Positions 8,463 to 19,000 of a DNA stretch of 40,131 bases are shown piece after piece; the stretch's first letter is position 1, and the number at the start of each line of letters is the position of its first letter. Position numbers and translations under genes: made by a program. The stretch covers positions 1 through 40,131 of the forward strand of contig JAEEIN010000072.1 of assembly GCA_016281385.1 (NCBI GenBank). The letters run 5' to 3'. This DNA comes from Lachnospiraceae bacterium. GTDB taxonomy: Bacteria; Bacillota; Clostridia; Lachnospirales; Lachnospiraceae. Below the pieces are notes generated by a model. The model saw nothing but the letters and a program-made list of their open reading frames with translations. It did no database searches and was not told where the DNA came from.

Positions 8463-9445
8463 ACGGTGGCCGCTCCGGAAAGTTTTGTACTTATTTCAAA
8501 CTGGTAAGGATCGATGGTCTTCTCCATCTGTAGTGCCTCTTCGATGTCAGTATCCATGAACCGGCCGTCTCTGTAGCAGATGCACTTGTTTGTTTTTCCT
8601 TCGGAAAGAACGTCAGCTGCCAAAGCACCCATGATGGATGCATAGTAACGGTCCTTACATGTGGGACTTCCGCCTCGTTGCATGTATCCTAAGATCGTGG
8701 CTCTCGTCTCGATACCCGTTGCGGCCTCTATACGACGTGCCATGGAAGTGGAGTGACCGATACCCTCTGCATTGATGATGAGGTGATGGGTCTTTCCCTT
8801 CTTACGGTTTGAGATGATGTTGTTTACCAGTGTCTGCTCGTTGAAGTCGTATTTCTCTGGAAGAAGAATATCCTCCGCACCAACCGCAACGCCGCACCAC
8901 AATGCGATATATCCCGCATTACGTCCCATTACCTCGATGATGGAACATCTCTCATGGGATGAGGATGTGTCGCGGACCTTATCGATGGCTTCCATTGCCG
9001 TATTGATGGCAGTGTCGAAACCGATGGTGTAGTTTGTGCAGGCGATATCAAGGTCTATGGTTCCGGGAATACCGATGGTATTGATCCCGTGTCTTGACAA
9101 AGCCAGGGCTCCTCTGTAGGAACCGTCGCCGCCGATAACCACTATGCCGTCGATACCGTGAGCCTTACAGATGTCAGCCGCTTTCTGCTGAACAGGCTCC
9201 TCCTTAAACTCAAGACATCTTGCGGTACCGAGAATGGTTCCGCCTCTTTGGATGATATCGGATACGGAATGTGCATCCATGTCCACTATCTCCTCATTTA
9301 ATAACCCCTGGTAACCGTGTTTGATACCCTTTACCTTAACCCCGTTGTTGATGGCCTTTCTCACCACTGCACGAATTGCAGCGTTCATTCCCGGCGCGTC
9401 GCCGCCGCTGGTAAGTACACCTATGGTGTTGATCTTGTTTGCCAT
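8459..9445 (-). CDS. pfkA: ATP-dependent 6-phosphofructokinase
   Basis: Commits glycolysis by phosphorylating fructose 6-phosphate. At 328 residues it is the classical bacterial form (E. coli 320). It has the N-terminal GVLTSGGDAPGMNAAIR and the GGDGSYRGAL loop; the Gly in GGDGS points to ATP, not pyrophosphate, as donor. The active-site segment reads GTIDLDI: both aspartates of the usual TIDND are kept, with Leu at the intervening Asn. GGAGG precedes the ATG, 14 bp behind dnaE. A dnaE-pfkA order is a known Firmicute arrangement. Its stop overlaps the fusion gene. Confidence 0.96.
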   Translation of the reverse strand: MANKINTIGVLTSGGDAPGMNAAIRAVVRKAINNGVKVKGIKHGYQGLLNEEIVDMDAHSVSDIIQRGGTILGTARCLEFKEEPVQQKAADICKAHGIDGIVVIGGDGSYRGALALSRHGINTIGIPGTIDLDIACTNYTIGFDTAINTAMEAIDKVRDTSSSHERCSIIEVMGRNAGYIALWCGVAVGAEDILLPEKYDFNEQTLVNNIISNRKKGKTHHLIINAEGIGHSTSMARRIEAATGIETRATILGYMQRGGSPTCKDRYYASIMGALAADVLSEGKTNKCICYRDGRFMDTDIEEALQMEKTIDPYQFEISTKLSGAATV

Positions 9446-9459
9446 ATAAAGCCTCCGTT

Positions 9460-12400
9460 TTATCTTATAGTGATGTTGTCGTCACCAAAGCTCTGCTTAA
9501 GCACATTTAATATCCCGGGTTCGGCCTTAAAGGTCATATCCGGTCCCAAAGTCTTGTAGGCTCTTTCAGCCTCAAGATATATGGTTATGGTATCCCTTCC
9601 GTCGGAATTCCTGATAAGTTCTTTCAGCTTATCGTTCTGTGAAAGAAAAGCCTCTTTGTTGGGGAATCTGATCCACAGTTCCCGCTTCTCGTCCGAGAAA
9701 GACGTCATGCTCTCCATAATGAGCTTTCCGCCCCGGTCCTCTTCCACCTGAACCCTTCCTGTCATAAATACCTTTGCGTCTTCCACAAGGTCCTTTGAAT
9801 ATTTCTCGTATGCCTTGGGAAAAACAATAACCTCCACCGATCCCAAAAGGTCTTCCAAAGAAAGCATTGCCATAGCCTGATTGGTCTTTGTGAATTTCAC
9901 CGTCTTTGCAGTGATCATTCCGCCGATTGTCGCACGGCTTCCGTCCTTGATCTTGACGGCCTCGGTCTCGGGATCGATCATAAAGTCCGCCGATGTTGCA
10001 CTTATCTTCTTCTGCCACATCGACCTGTATTCTTCCAGAGGATGTCCGGATACATAAATACCCAGGACTTCCTTTTCAAAGGCAAGCTTTGTTTCCTTGG
10101 AATACTCCCCTACATTGGGAAGAGTCTCCATGAAATCCTTCTTTGTTTCTTCGCCGGCAAGATCGAAGAGCGTCATCTGACCTGCCATGGAATGCTTCTT
10201 GTCGGCGGTCACAGTATCCATTATCTGAACATAAACGCTCATGTACTGCTTTCTTGTTCCGCCAAGGGAATCGAAGCAGCCGGCCTTTATGAAGTTCTCC
10301 ATGGCACGCTTGTTAAAGTCGTAATCCGCCATTCTCGTAACAAAATCCGTAAGGCTCTTATACGGGCCCCGCAGATTCCTCTCGGTAACAACCCCCTCGA
10401 TAACGGGCCTGCCCACGCTCTTTATGGCGGTGAGTGCGTAGCCGATCTTCCCGTCGATAACGGAAAAAGAACTCTCGCCTGTATTGATATCGGGTGCGAG
10501 AAGCTCGACACCCATGCTCCGGCAAACCTGAATATATTCGGAAACCTTGGCAGAGTTATCTATGACACTTGTCATCAATGACGCCATAAAGAGCGCCGGA
10601 TAATAGCATTTTAAATATGCGGTCTGGTAGGAGACAACCGCGTAGCACGCCGCATGGGATTTGTTGAAGGCGTACTTGGCGAAATCCATCATCTCGTCGT
10701 AGATCTCACCGGCGATCTCCTCGTTTATGCCTCTCTTGGCACAGCCGGGAACGTTCTCCTCAGCATTACCGTATATGAAGTTGGCACGCTCGACTTCCAT
10801 GACGTGTTGTTTCTTCTTACTCATGGCACGTCTTACAAGGTCGCTTCGGCCAAGGGTGTAGCCGCCGAGGTCACGGACTATCTGCATAACCTGCTCCTGG
10901 TAAACGATACAGCCGTAGGTAGGTTCAAGGATCGGCTGAAGCTCGGGAGTCAGATAGGTTACTTTGTCCCTGTTTTCCTTACCCTTTATGTACTTCGGGA
11001 TGAAGTCCATGGGGCCGGGACGGTACAGGGAGATACCTGCGGTAACATCCTCAAGGCTGGTGGGCTTGAGTTCCTTCATGAAACTCTTCATTCCCGCACT
11101 TTCAAGCTGGAACACGCCTTCCGTGTGGCCCGAGCCCATAAGGGCGAATACCTTGGGATCGTTGTAATCTATATGGTCGATGTCTATTCTTTTTCCAGTG
11201 TTCTTCTCGATAAGATCCAGAGCATCCTTTATAACGGTCAGGGTACGAAGCCCCAGGAAGTCCATCTTCAGAAGTCCCAGTTCCTCAAGAGTGGTCATGA
11301 CGAACTGCGTTGTGATGGAACCGTCCGCTCCCCTTTGAAGAGGAACAAAATTCTCAGCAGCCTCGGGGCAGATGAGAACGCCCGCTGCATGCATTGAAGT
11401 ATGTCTCGGAAGGCCTTCAAGCCTCTTTGACATGTCGATAAGGTACCTGACCTCTTCATCCGTTTCGTAAAGATTTCGAAGCTCCGGATTCATGGAAAGG
11501 GCCTTATCAAGTGTCATGTTAAGTTCGTTGGGGATCATCTTCGCGATCTGATCGCCCCTCTGATAGGGCATATCAAGAACGCGGGCCACATCCCTTATGA
11601 CACCCTTTGCCGCCAGGGTACCGAAGGTAACGATCTGAACAACCTTCTCGGGACCGTATTTGCGGCTGACGTAATCTATGACCTCCTGCCTTCTTTCGTA
11701 GCAGAAGTCAATATCGATATCGGGCATGGATACACGCTCGGGGTTTAAGAACCTTTCAAAAAGGAGGTTAAACCTTATTGGATCGATATTGGTGATATGC
11801 AGGCAATATGAAACGATACTGCCGGCGGCGGAACCTCTTCCGGGGCCGACGGGTATGCCTTCGGAACGGGCGTAGTTGATGAAATCCCAGACTATCAGGA
11901 AATAGTCGACATAGCCCATTCTTTTTATGGTAGCAAGCTCGTAATCAAGCCTCTCCCTTAATTCCTCCACGCGATCGGGATATCTTTCCTTAAGACCGTC
12001 GTCGCAGAGCTTGTTTAAGTATGTCCAGGAATCGTACCCTTCCGGCACCTCGAAATGAGGGAGTTTCGTCACGCCGAACTCGATCTCAACATTGCAGCGA
12101 TCGGCGATCTTCTGTGTATTTTCAAGAGCTTCGGGCGCATATAAAAACAACGCTCTCATCTCTTCTTCACTCTTTACATAGAACTGTCCGCCCTCGTATT
12201 TAAGGCGGTTCTCGTCCTTGACGGTCTTGCCCGTCTGAAGGCAGAGCAAAAGGTCATGGGGCTCGGCATCCTCAGCATAGGTATAATGCGCATCGTTTGT
12301 GGCGATAAGGCCTATGCCCAATTCCTTGCTCATGGAAAGAAGGGTGGCATTTACCATCCTCTGCTCAGGAATGCCGTGATCCTGAAGCTCAAGGAAATAG

Positions 12401-12909
12401 TTGTCGGGTCCGAAGCAGTCACGATACTTTATCGCGCACTTTTTTGCTTCATCCACAAGGCCTTTCTGGATAAGCCTCGGCACTTCGCCTGCAAGACAGG
12501 CCGATGCACAGATGAGGCCTTCATGAAACTCCTGCAATACCTCAAAGTCCACACGGGGTCTGTAATAGAAGCCTTCCGTAAAGCCCCGGGACACGATCTT
12601 GCAGAGATTCTCGTAACCCTTGTTGTTCTCGGCCAGAAGGATGAGGTGGTTGTACCTTTCGTCTCCGCCGTTTACTTCCTTATCGAATCTCGAACCGGGA
12701 GCCACATAGACCTCACAGCCGAGGATTGGCTTGATCCCCGCTTCCCTTGCGGCACGGTAAAAATCAATGACGCCGTACATAACACCGTGGTCGGTGATGG
12801 CCGCTGCGTTCATCCCAAGCTCTTTTACGCGCTTCACATATTCTTTTATCTTATTCGAGCCGTCCAGCAGGGAATATTCCGTGTGGACATGCAGATGAAC
12901 AAAGGACAT
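9460..12909 (-). CDS. dnaE: DNA polymerase III alpha subunit
   Basis: Replicative polymerase of the DnaE type, 1149 residues, so not the Gram-positive PolC form. The PHP domain is at the N-terminus (HVHTEYSLLDGSNK, AAITDHGVMYG). The catalytic palm carries PGRGSAAGSIVSYCL and PDIDIDF, with the metal-binding Asp pair. RPGPMDFIPKYIKG and VYQEQVMQIVRDLGGY belong to the fingers. The helix-hairpin-helix region and an OB fold (MLSLEDLLGSVEVIVFP, about 1000-1080) end the protein. It is the first gene of the operon that ends with dusB and has its own promoter (12955-12983); a weak GGGGT serves as ribosome site. In PolC-bearing Firmicutes, DnaE extends primers and may take part in repair-linked synthesis. 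Confidence 0.97.
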   Translation of the reverse strand: MSFVHLHVHTEYSLLDGSNKIKEYVKRVKELGMNAAAITDHGVMYGVIDFYRAAREAGIKPILGCEVYVAPGSRFDKEVNGGDERYNHLILLAENNKGYENLCKIVSRGFTEGFYYRPRVDFEVLQEFHEGLICASACLAGEVPRLIQKGLVDEAKKCAIKYRDCFGPDNYFLELQDHGIPEQRMVNATLLSMSKELGIGLIATNDAHYTYAEDAEPHDLLLCLQTGKTVKDENRLKYEGGQFYVKSEEEMRALFLYAPEALENTQKIADRCNVEIEFGVTKLPHFEVPEGYDSWTYLNKLCDDGLKERYPDRVEELRERLDYELATIKRMGYVDYFLIVWDFINYARSEGIPVGPGRGSAAGSIVSYCLHITNIDPIRFNLLFERFLNPERVSMPDIDIDFCYERRQEVIDYVSRKYGPEKVVQIVTFGTLAAKGVIRDVARVLDMPYQRGDQIAKMIPNELNMTLDKALSMNPELRNLYETDEEVRYLIDMSKRLEGLPRHTSMHAAGVLICPEAAENFVPLQRGADGSITTQFVMTTLEELGLLKMDFLGLRTLTVIKDALDLIEKNTGKRIDIDHIDYNDPKVFALMGSGHTEGVFQLESAGMKSFMKELKPTSLEDVTAGISLYRPGPMDFIPKYIKGKENRDKVTYLTPELQPILEPTYGCIVYQEQVMQIVRDLGGYTLGRSDLVRRAMSKKKQHVMEVERANFIYGNAEENVPGCAKRGINEEIAGEIYDEMMDFAKYAFNKSHAACYAVVSYQTAYLKCYYPALFMASLMTSVIDNSAKVSEYIQVCRSMGVELLAPDINTGESSFSVIDGKIGYALTAIKSVGRPVIEGVVTERNLRGPYKSLTDFVTRMADYDFNKRAMENFIKAGCFDSLGGTRKQYMSVYVQIMDTVTADKKHSMAGQMTLFDLAGEETKKDFMETLPNVGEYSKETKLAFEKEVLGIYVSGHPLEEYRSMWQKKISATSADFMIDPETEAVKIKDGSRATIGGMITAKTVKFTKTNQAMAMLSLEDLLGSVEVIVFPKAYEKYSKDLVEDAKVFMTGRVQVEEDRGGKLIMESMTSFSDEKRELWIRFPNKEAFLSQNDKLKELIRNSDGRDTITIYLEAERAYKTLGPDMTFKAEPGILNVLKQSFGDDNITIR

Positions 12910-12954
12910 TTTTATACCCCGGTGTTTCAGAATTCAAACAAAATACCAAATTAC

Positions 12955-12983
12955 AGTATATCAATTTTGTGCAAAAAAAACAA
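12955..12983 (-). promoter_or_regulatory. Sigma-A promoter of the dnaE operon
   Basis: The minus strand reads TTGTTT, 17 bp, TATACT, with TG one base before the -10 (extended -10). The -35 lies partly in the U-tract of the upstream surface-protein terminator. The ATG of dnaE is about 46 bp downstream. Confidence 0.7.
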
Positions 12984-13025
12984 CCGAGCCTGTGATCACG
13001 TAATCCGTCTGCCACAGGTCCGGCT
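12973..13025 (-). terminator. Terminator after the surface-protein gene
   Basis: On the minus strand AGCCGGACCTGTG pairs imperfectly with CACAGGCTCGGTT across an 18-nt loop and is followed by eight T. It begins just behind the stop of the 2000-residue protein. Confidence 0.8.
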
Positions 13026-13038
13026 GTCTGTTTGATCA

Positions 13039-16000
13039 TTATTTTGAAAAGAGATTACGTATGGCCTTTAAGATCTCAATATTCCCAAAGGGTCTTGCGT
13101 TGATCTTGAAGGTTACCGTTCTGGTTCCGATATAGCCCTTATCGGGATTTCCCTGCAGGACAACTTTTGCGGTTCCCTTTTTATAATTATCCTCATACGA
13201 ATCGGGAACGACCGTAATTTCCTCTCCCACTGCAACAGGAATGGGCTTAGCCTTTTTGTTTTTTACGATCAAAACTGTGATATCATCGTTATCAAGCTCG
13301 ATATCGGCTCCCGTAAATACCTTGGGATCAATGGTTATCTTTACCGACTTATCATTGATATTTGCCCTGATGATGCGGAAGTAACCCTGTATGGTCCCTT
13401 TATAATCACCGGTTCCGGTAACCGTCACGCAAACCGGTGTACCCTGCTCCAGTATGTGATCCTCCCCGATCTCTGTTCCGGCGGTTACATCAACTCTTTC
13501 TTTCGTTTCTGCGTTGATATAATACCAGTCCTTTGCATAAGTATACTTAAATGGGCAGGTACTGTCGTCGGCCCGGTAATAATCCGTCCCGGCTTTAAGC
13601 TTTTTGCCGTTAGCATCCGTTACCGTAACGGAGGTCTTTTTGAACAATCCGGTTGTATTCTCCTTATAGATCACATCGGAAGCCTTAACAACGGCATTGG
13701 AGAACTTTGTCTCACTGATCGTAAAGTCTCTCATGTCGGATCCGGCGTAATTACCTTTACCGTTTATGATAACATAAGGCCTTTGTGCATCGTCCTCTCC
13801 CGTTATCTTCTTGTTGTTCTTATAGGTGAGGGTGTAATCCTTTCCGTTTACAAGATACTCGCCCGAACGCTTGTCCCTGAGCCTGATATTCGGTGTTGTC
13901 GAGTCTTTTGTCTTTGAAAACTTCGGTATAACTTCCGGCTCCCAGATACAATACTGTCCCCGGGCGTCCTCAACTTCAAAGCCGATCTCCAGACTTGTAT
14001 CGGATTTCAGGATCTTATAAGGCACGATCTTAAATGTCTTTTTTACACTTCCGGTATATTTACCCTTTCCTGTAAAGGTTACCGTAGCTTTGCCGGCCTT
14101 AATATCGTTTTTGTAAGAAACTCTGTAGTCTCTTCCAAGGACAAGTGTCTCCCGGGAGTCACTGCCTGCCGCTTTATAAGTTAAATCAATACCATAAGAA
14201 TCGTTTCCGTCCGGATGACCCGCGACATAGTTATGCCACCCTGTATAAACAAATCCCTTTCTTGCGGAATCATATATAACATCGTTTCTCGTGCTTGCTG
14301 AGAAATCACTCGGAACCTTTACATTCTTAAAGTTTATACCGGTAATGGTCATTGTTTTTGTAACGGTTCCGGTAAAGCCTCCTTTACCCTTATACTTTAT
14401 GGTATATTTGCCAAGTTCCCTGAACCCGTCGGGATGATCCACATACTCAACCTCGTAGTCGATGCCTTCCCAAAGATAATTCTTCTTGGAATTACCCTTC
14501 GTTCCGGTCACATAATAGAACCGCATGGGCTGCTTTATATTGCTTCCGGTATAGGAAACCGAGCTTACATATCCCTCCGTCTTTACCTTTGAAAGCTTTG
14601 TACCCTTAATATTAAAGCTCGTATATGCCATTCCGGTATAATTACCGATGCCTGTAATGGTAACCTTCGCCTTACCGACTTCGCGGTTTGAAGAATAAGA
14701 AAGCCTGTAGTCGGTTCCGTATACCAGCGTATATTTCTTTGCATTATCCTTAAGAACAAAACTGAATTCATTTCCGTTCTTATCAAGAACACGGGTCGAA
14801 GAATCCGTTTCCTCTCCCTCAAGAATAAAGTCCGCTCCGGTGTAGGACTGATCCGGGATCTTTGAGATCGTCACCCCGGAGATAAGTGACTGGCCGGCTT
14901 TATCAACTATTTTAAGCCTTAAGGTCTTTGTTCCGGTGTAATTACCCTTACCTATTACTTTGACTTCATATATTCCGGGGGTCTTAAAGGCATTCTCATC
15001 ATAGAGATTTACGGGATCCGTCGAATTTTTATCCGTATGAGGATAGTAAAGGGTGTAATCCGTGTTGTTTTTAAGGGTTACCGTCTTTCCGTTCAGCGAA
15101 TACTTAATTGTAAACTTGCCCTTCTGAACATTTCCGTTTGCATACAGGCTCTGATGCGCAAATTCAGGATCATCAGCCAATGTGCCCGCAGGATCCTCAT
15201 CAGTGAAGGCGTTCTCTATCGAGGTCGGATTAATGGTAAATGTCTGGGAGACGGTTCCCGTATAGTTGTTCTTTCCGGTTATTATAACCGTAGGTGCGAT
15301 ACTTTTTCCGTTCTTTCCGACAGCGTCCTTTGAAGCCGCCTTTACATTGTTCTTGTAGCTTACGGTATATTCATTCGGAGAAACCTTGTATTTTCCTTCA
15401 TATACCACAGGCACGGGTCTGACCTCTTTGCCCGTATAAGTCTGATCCGGGATCAGCTTCATCCAGTAACCCGACGGAGGATTCTTGACCTCCGCTTTAA
15501 GGTTTATTGATACGGTGTCGCTTTCGGACATCTGCCCCGGCTTTACAAAAAGCTGCGTGCTCATTTCTGTCGGATAAAGCTGGCTTTTCGGCGTTACGGA
15601 AATGCTGAAGCTGTCGCCCGGATATATGCCAAGTCCGAATTCCGGAACCCAAAGATCAAAGTAGGAATAACTGTAAAGTTTAATTCCTGCCTTGAAATCA
15701 AGATACTGATTACCTGTATTTTTGATGGTGAAAGTTTTTGCCGGGAATTTCTCCTGACTGACAGCAGTTTCCCAGATCGCATCTTCATTCGGCGAAACCG
15801 TAAATGCAAAGACCTTCTTCAGAACGGATATCCTGATATTAACATTCTTATCCGCCGTAAAGTCTGTCGGAATCGCAAGTTCATAATTGTGTTCACCTTC
15901 ATCCAATTTCGCTTTTGGGGCGATATTTATTGAAGCAGTCTTACCCGGAAGGACAATATGCCTTGAATAGTCTTTTGCTTCAAATGTGTCACTGTCAAGG

Positions 16001-19000
16001 GAATTCAATCCAAGAAAGATCGTTCCCTTATTCTCAACCGTCACATCCTTCCCTGCAGGTACGGAATCCTTAACGTACTCAAAGTAAAGGGAAGATGGAG
16101 TAACTTCTATTTCCGATCTGCGTTCAAATTCAGTATCACAGATCAGAACAAGTTTTGCTTTTTGTCCCTTATCATCGACCACACTGCTTTTTTCGGCCTT
16201 CCCTCCCGAAGGAAGTACAATGGTCCTCACGCTCGGCTCGCTTAAATACCTTTCATAGTAATAAAAAGTCGGAGCGTTTACGGCATATTCTCCGCCCTCT
16301 GCCCTGAATACGTAGCCGCCATTTATACAAAGGCGCGAAACATCCACAGCATATCCTGTGTTACTTGCGGCATATGCACTCATTGAAGCAGTGCCGTAAA
16401 CATCACCGTTTACCGCACGGATCGCAGCGCTTCCTTTTCCCCTGCTTTCACAGCAGAAAATACCGCCGTTCAGATTAAACATCAGCGGCACATAAACACA
16501 TGGTGTCTCGTCCGCCACATTAATAACATCTATCGTTCCGCCGTTCTGTTCCAGTTCATATGCAAGCAGAGCGTATGCATCCTTTTTAGTGTTCCGGCAG
16601 TTAACCTCAAGATAGCCTCCATTGACCGTCAGTTTTGACATACTTGTGTTGCCCTGTATCAACTTGTTCGATACGTTCATGGATCCGGATACGATCACAT
16701 GACCGTTTTCGATGACTACATTCTGGTAATTTTCCTTGAATATAAGTGAGCCGGCCAGTCTTAATGTACCCTCGTCCGATCCCTTCACGGTAAATGTAAA
16801 TCCGTCGCCGCCCTTGTTCGTTATACCGGGTATGGTCACATCATCCCCGGCCTCCAATGTAACGGTAAGATCTCCTATGATATAGAAACTTCCGGTATCG
16901 GGACAGATCTTTTTAAGTTCCGTGGCCGTATACTCACCCGCTGCTCCGACCACAAACTGCGCTTTAACCCCACACCGGCTTTGGCTGCCCCCGCCATTCT
17001 CCAGGAAGTTGACATTAATGGTGTCTATGTCATCAAGATCCGCATTGTTTGCGCTTAATGAAGCTTTGGGTCTTAACGTAAAGGTTGCTGTCTCCCCGGG
17101 TTTTAAACTGTCCTTTGACAGTTTGCCCAAATTCCAACGCTCCGCCTGTGTCACTTCAACGATCTTTACTCTGACATTGCCGGTATTCTTTATTACTACG
17201 GCCTGTGCCTCGGGAATTTCTTTATAACCCGTCGCGGCACTTCCGAAGTCGTACAGATCCTTTTCTACCGACAATTCCGTTCTCTTACTGTCTTCTACAG
17301 CAAAAGAAAGTGAGAGCATGATATACGCTCCCTGTTTTGTCCTGATATAGAACGGATCAACAGAATAATTGCCGACTCCCAATCCCTTCTTGGGGCAGAT
17401 CGTGATGGTTGTTTCCTGACCCACGGCAAGATCAAGCTTATCGTCTTTAAATGTCACATCGTAAGCATCCGTTTTCGGAATCGTAAATGTAACATCTTTG
17501 ATACCCGTATTCTTTACCGTAAAAACTTTTGCATCCGGCAGTTCAAAATAATCTTTGTATACGCGCCAGAAATCAGCGGACGTGTCACCTATAACTTCGA
17601 TATTGGCATCATTTGCCTTTACCTTATAACTCAGTTCTACCTTTACGTATTTATATGTGTAATTTGACTGTATTGTTACAGTTTCCTTGTAGTCAGCTGC
17701 AGCAAGATCATCCTTCGGCTGTGCGGTAAATGTGGCACTTTCTCCCGGAAGAAGATAGTCTGCCGACAATTCGCTCAGTTCAAAATACTCCGTTTCGGAT
17801 CTTGTGATCCACATCGGAACATCACCGACATTCTTAACTGTTATCGTCTTTTTTTCGGGTCTTGGATCTCCATATGTGATCTTGCCGAAAGAACAAGACG
17901 TCTTGTCGACATTTATTTCGGCCCATTTACTTTTCTGATAAATATTTACTTCTTTTGCGACAGCATTTGTGTCCGTTTCAAATATGGTATCATACTCAAG
18001 TATGGGATATGTACTTCCGGGATAGAGGGAAAAAGTACCGGCAGACTGCTTCTTATAAAATTCGGGGCCCACCATCTTTGCGCCATCTTCCAGAGTGAAA
18101 TTTCCGTTATGCTTCAAAAGAAGGCCATAGGTGTTGCTGACAGCCCTGAAAATGGAATTTCCTTTTATGGAAAAGTTTTCCGCGATGACCGCTGCGCCCG
18201 AGCTTGCTCTCTTACGGGCGTAGAACATAGATTCTCCGCTTATGTCAATATTTCCGGTTATCCTTACTGCCGGAGCTATACCGCCGTGGAAGCAATCATA
18301 CCAGAACACTCCGCCGGTCATGGTCAGATTATCCGCGATATGTGTGAGCATACGGTTTATATGCTGCTCAACATAAACTTTACCGCCCTCTATCAGCAGA
18401 TTTCTGCAATCCAGCGGTGAAAAGAAACTATTGGTGTGTATTATTTCAAGAAAACCTTTCTTTACAGTCAGATCCCCCCCGGTTATAGGACCTGAATCTG
18501 TGATTATGTGGCCTCCGTTAAGCACGATATTGTAGTTGGTTTTGTAATCTTTCTCCTCATCATTTCTAAACCAGATAGGTCCGTTCACACGGATCTTACC
18601 CTTGTCGGAGCCTGTAAATGTCAGCGTTCCCGAAGTATTGTTCGCGCCCTGTATTCCCTTAATGGTTACATCCGTAGTATCTGAGATCTTTATGGTCGTG
18701 TCGCCGGTAATGAAGATTATGGTTCCGCTGCCAAATTCCTCCACAAGCTGTTCGGCAGTATATTCGCCCTCAATTCCATCCGATGACTTTAATGCATCCT
18801 CTTCATATTCTTCATCGGAAGTCTGATCTTCGTTTTCTTTTTCCGATGTTGTGATCTCATCATCCGCATTGGGCAATTCACCGAGGGAGACATCCGGCTG
18901 TGCGGTCTCAGCGGTTTCTGTCAGTTCCTGTTCCACAGGCTCATCAGCATAGACTGCGGTAGCAAAAGAACCGCCCCAATCGCCCATGATCAGTGTTGCT

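Noticed and set aside
10654-11397. 247-codon plus-strand ORF opposite dnaE
   Set aside because: It lies wholly within the conserved polymerase core on the other strand and shows no domain.
12256-13035. 259-codon plus-strand ORF across the 5' end of dnaE and the intergenic gap
   Set aside because: Its 3' part covers the dnaE promoter and the surface-protein terminator; no family features are visible.
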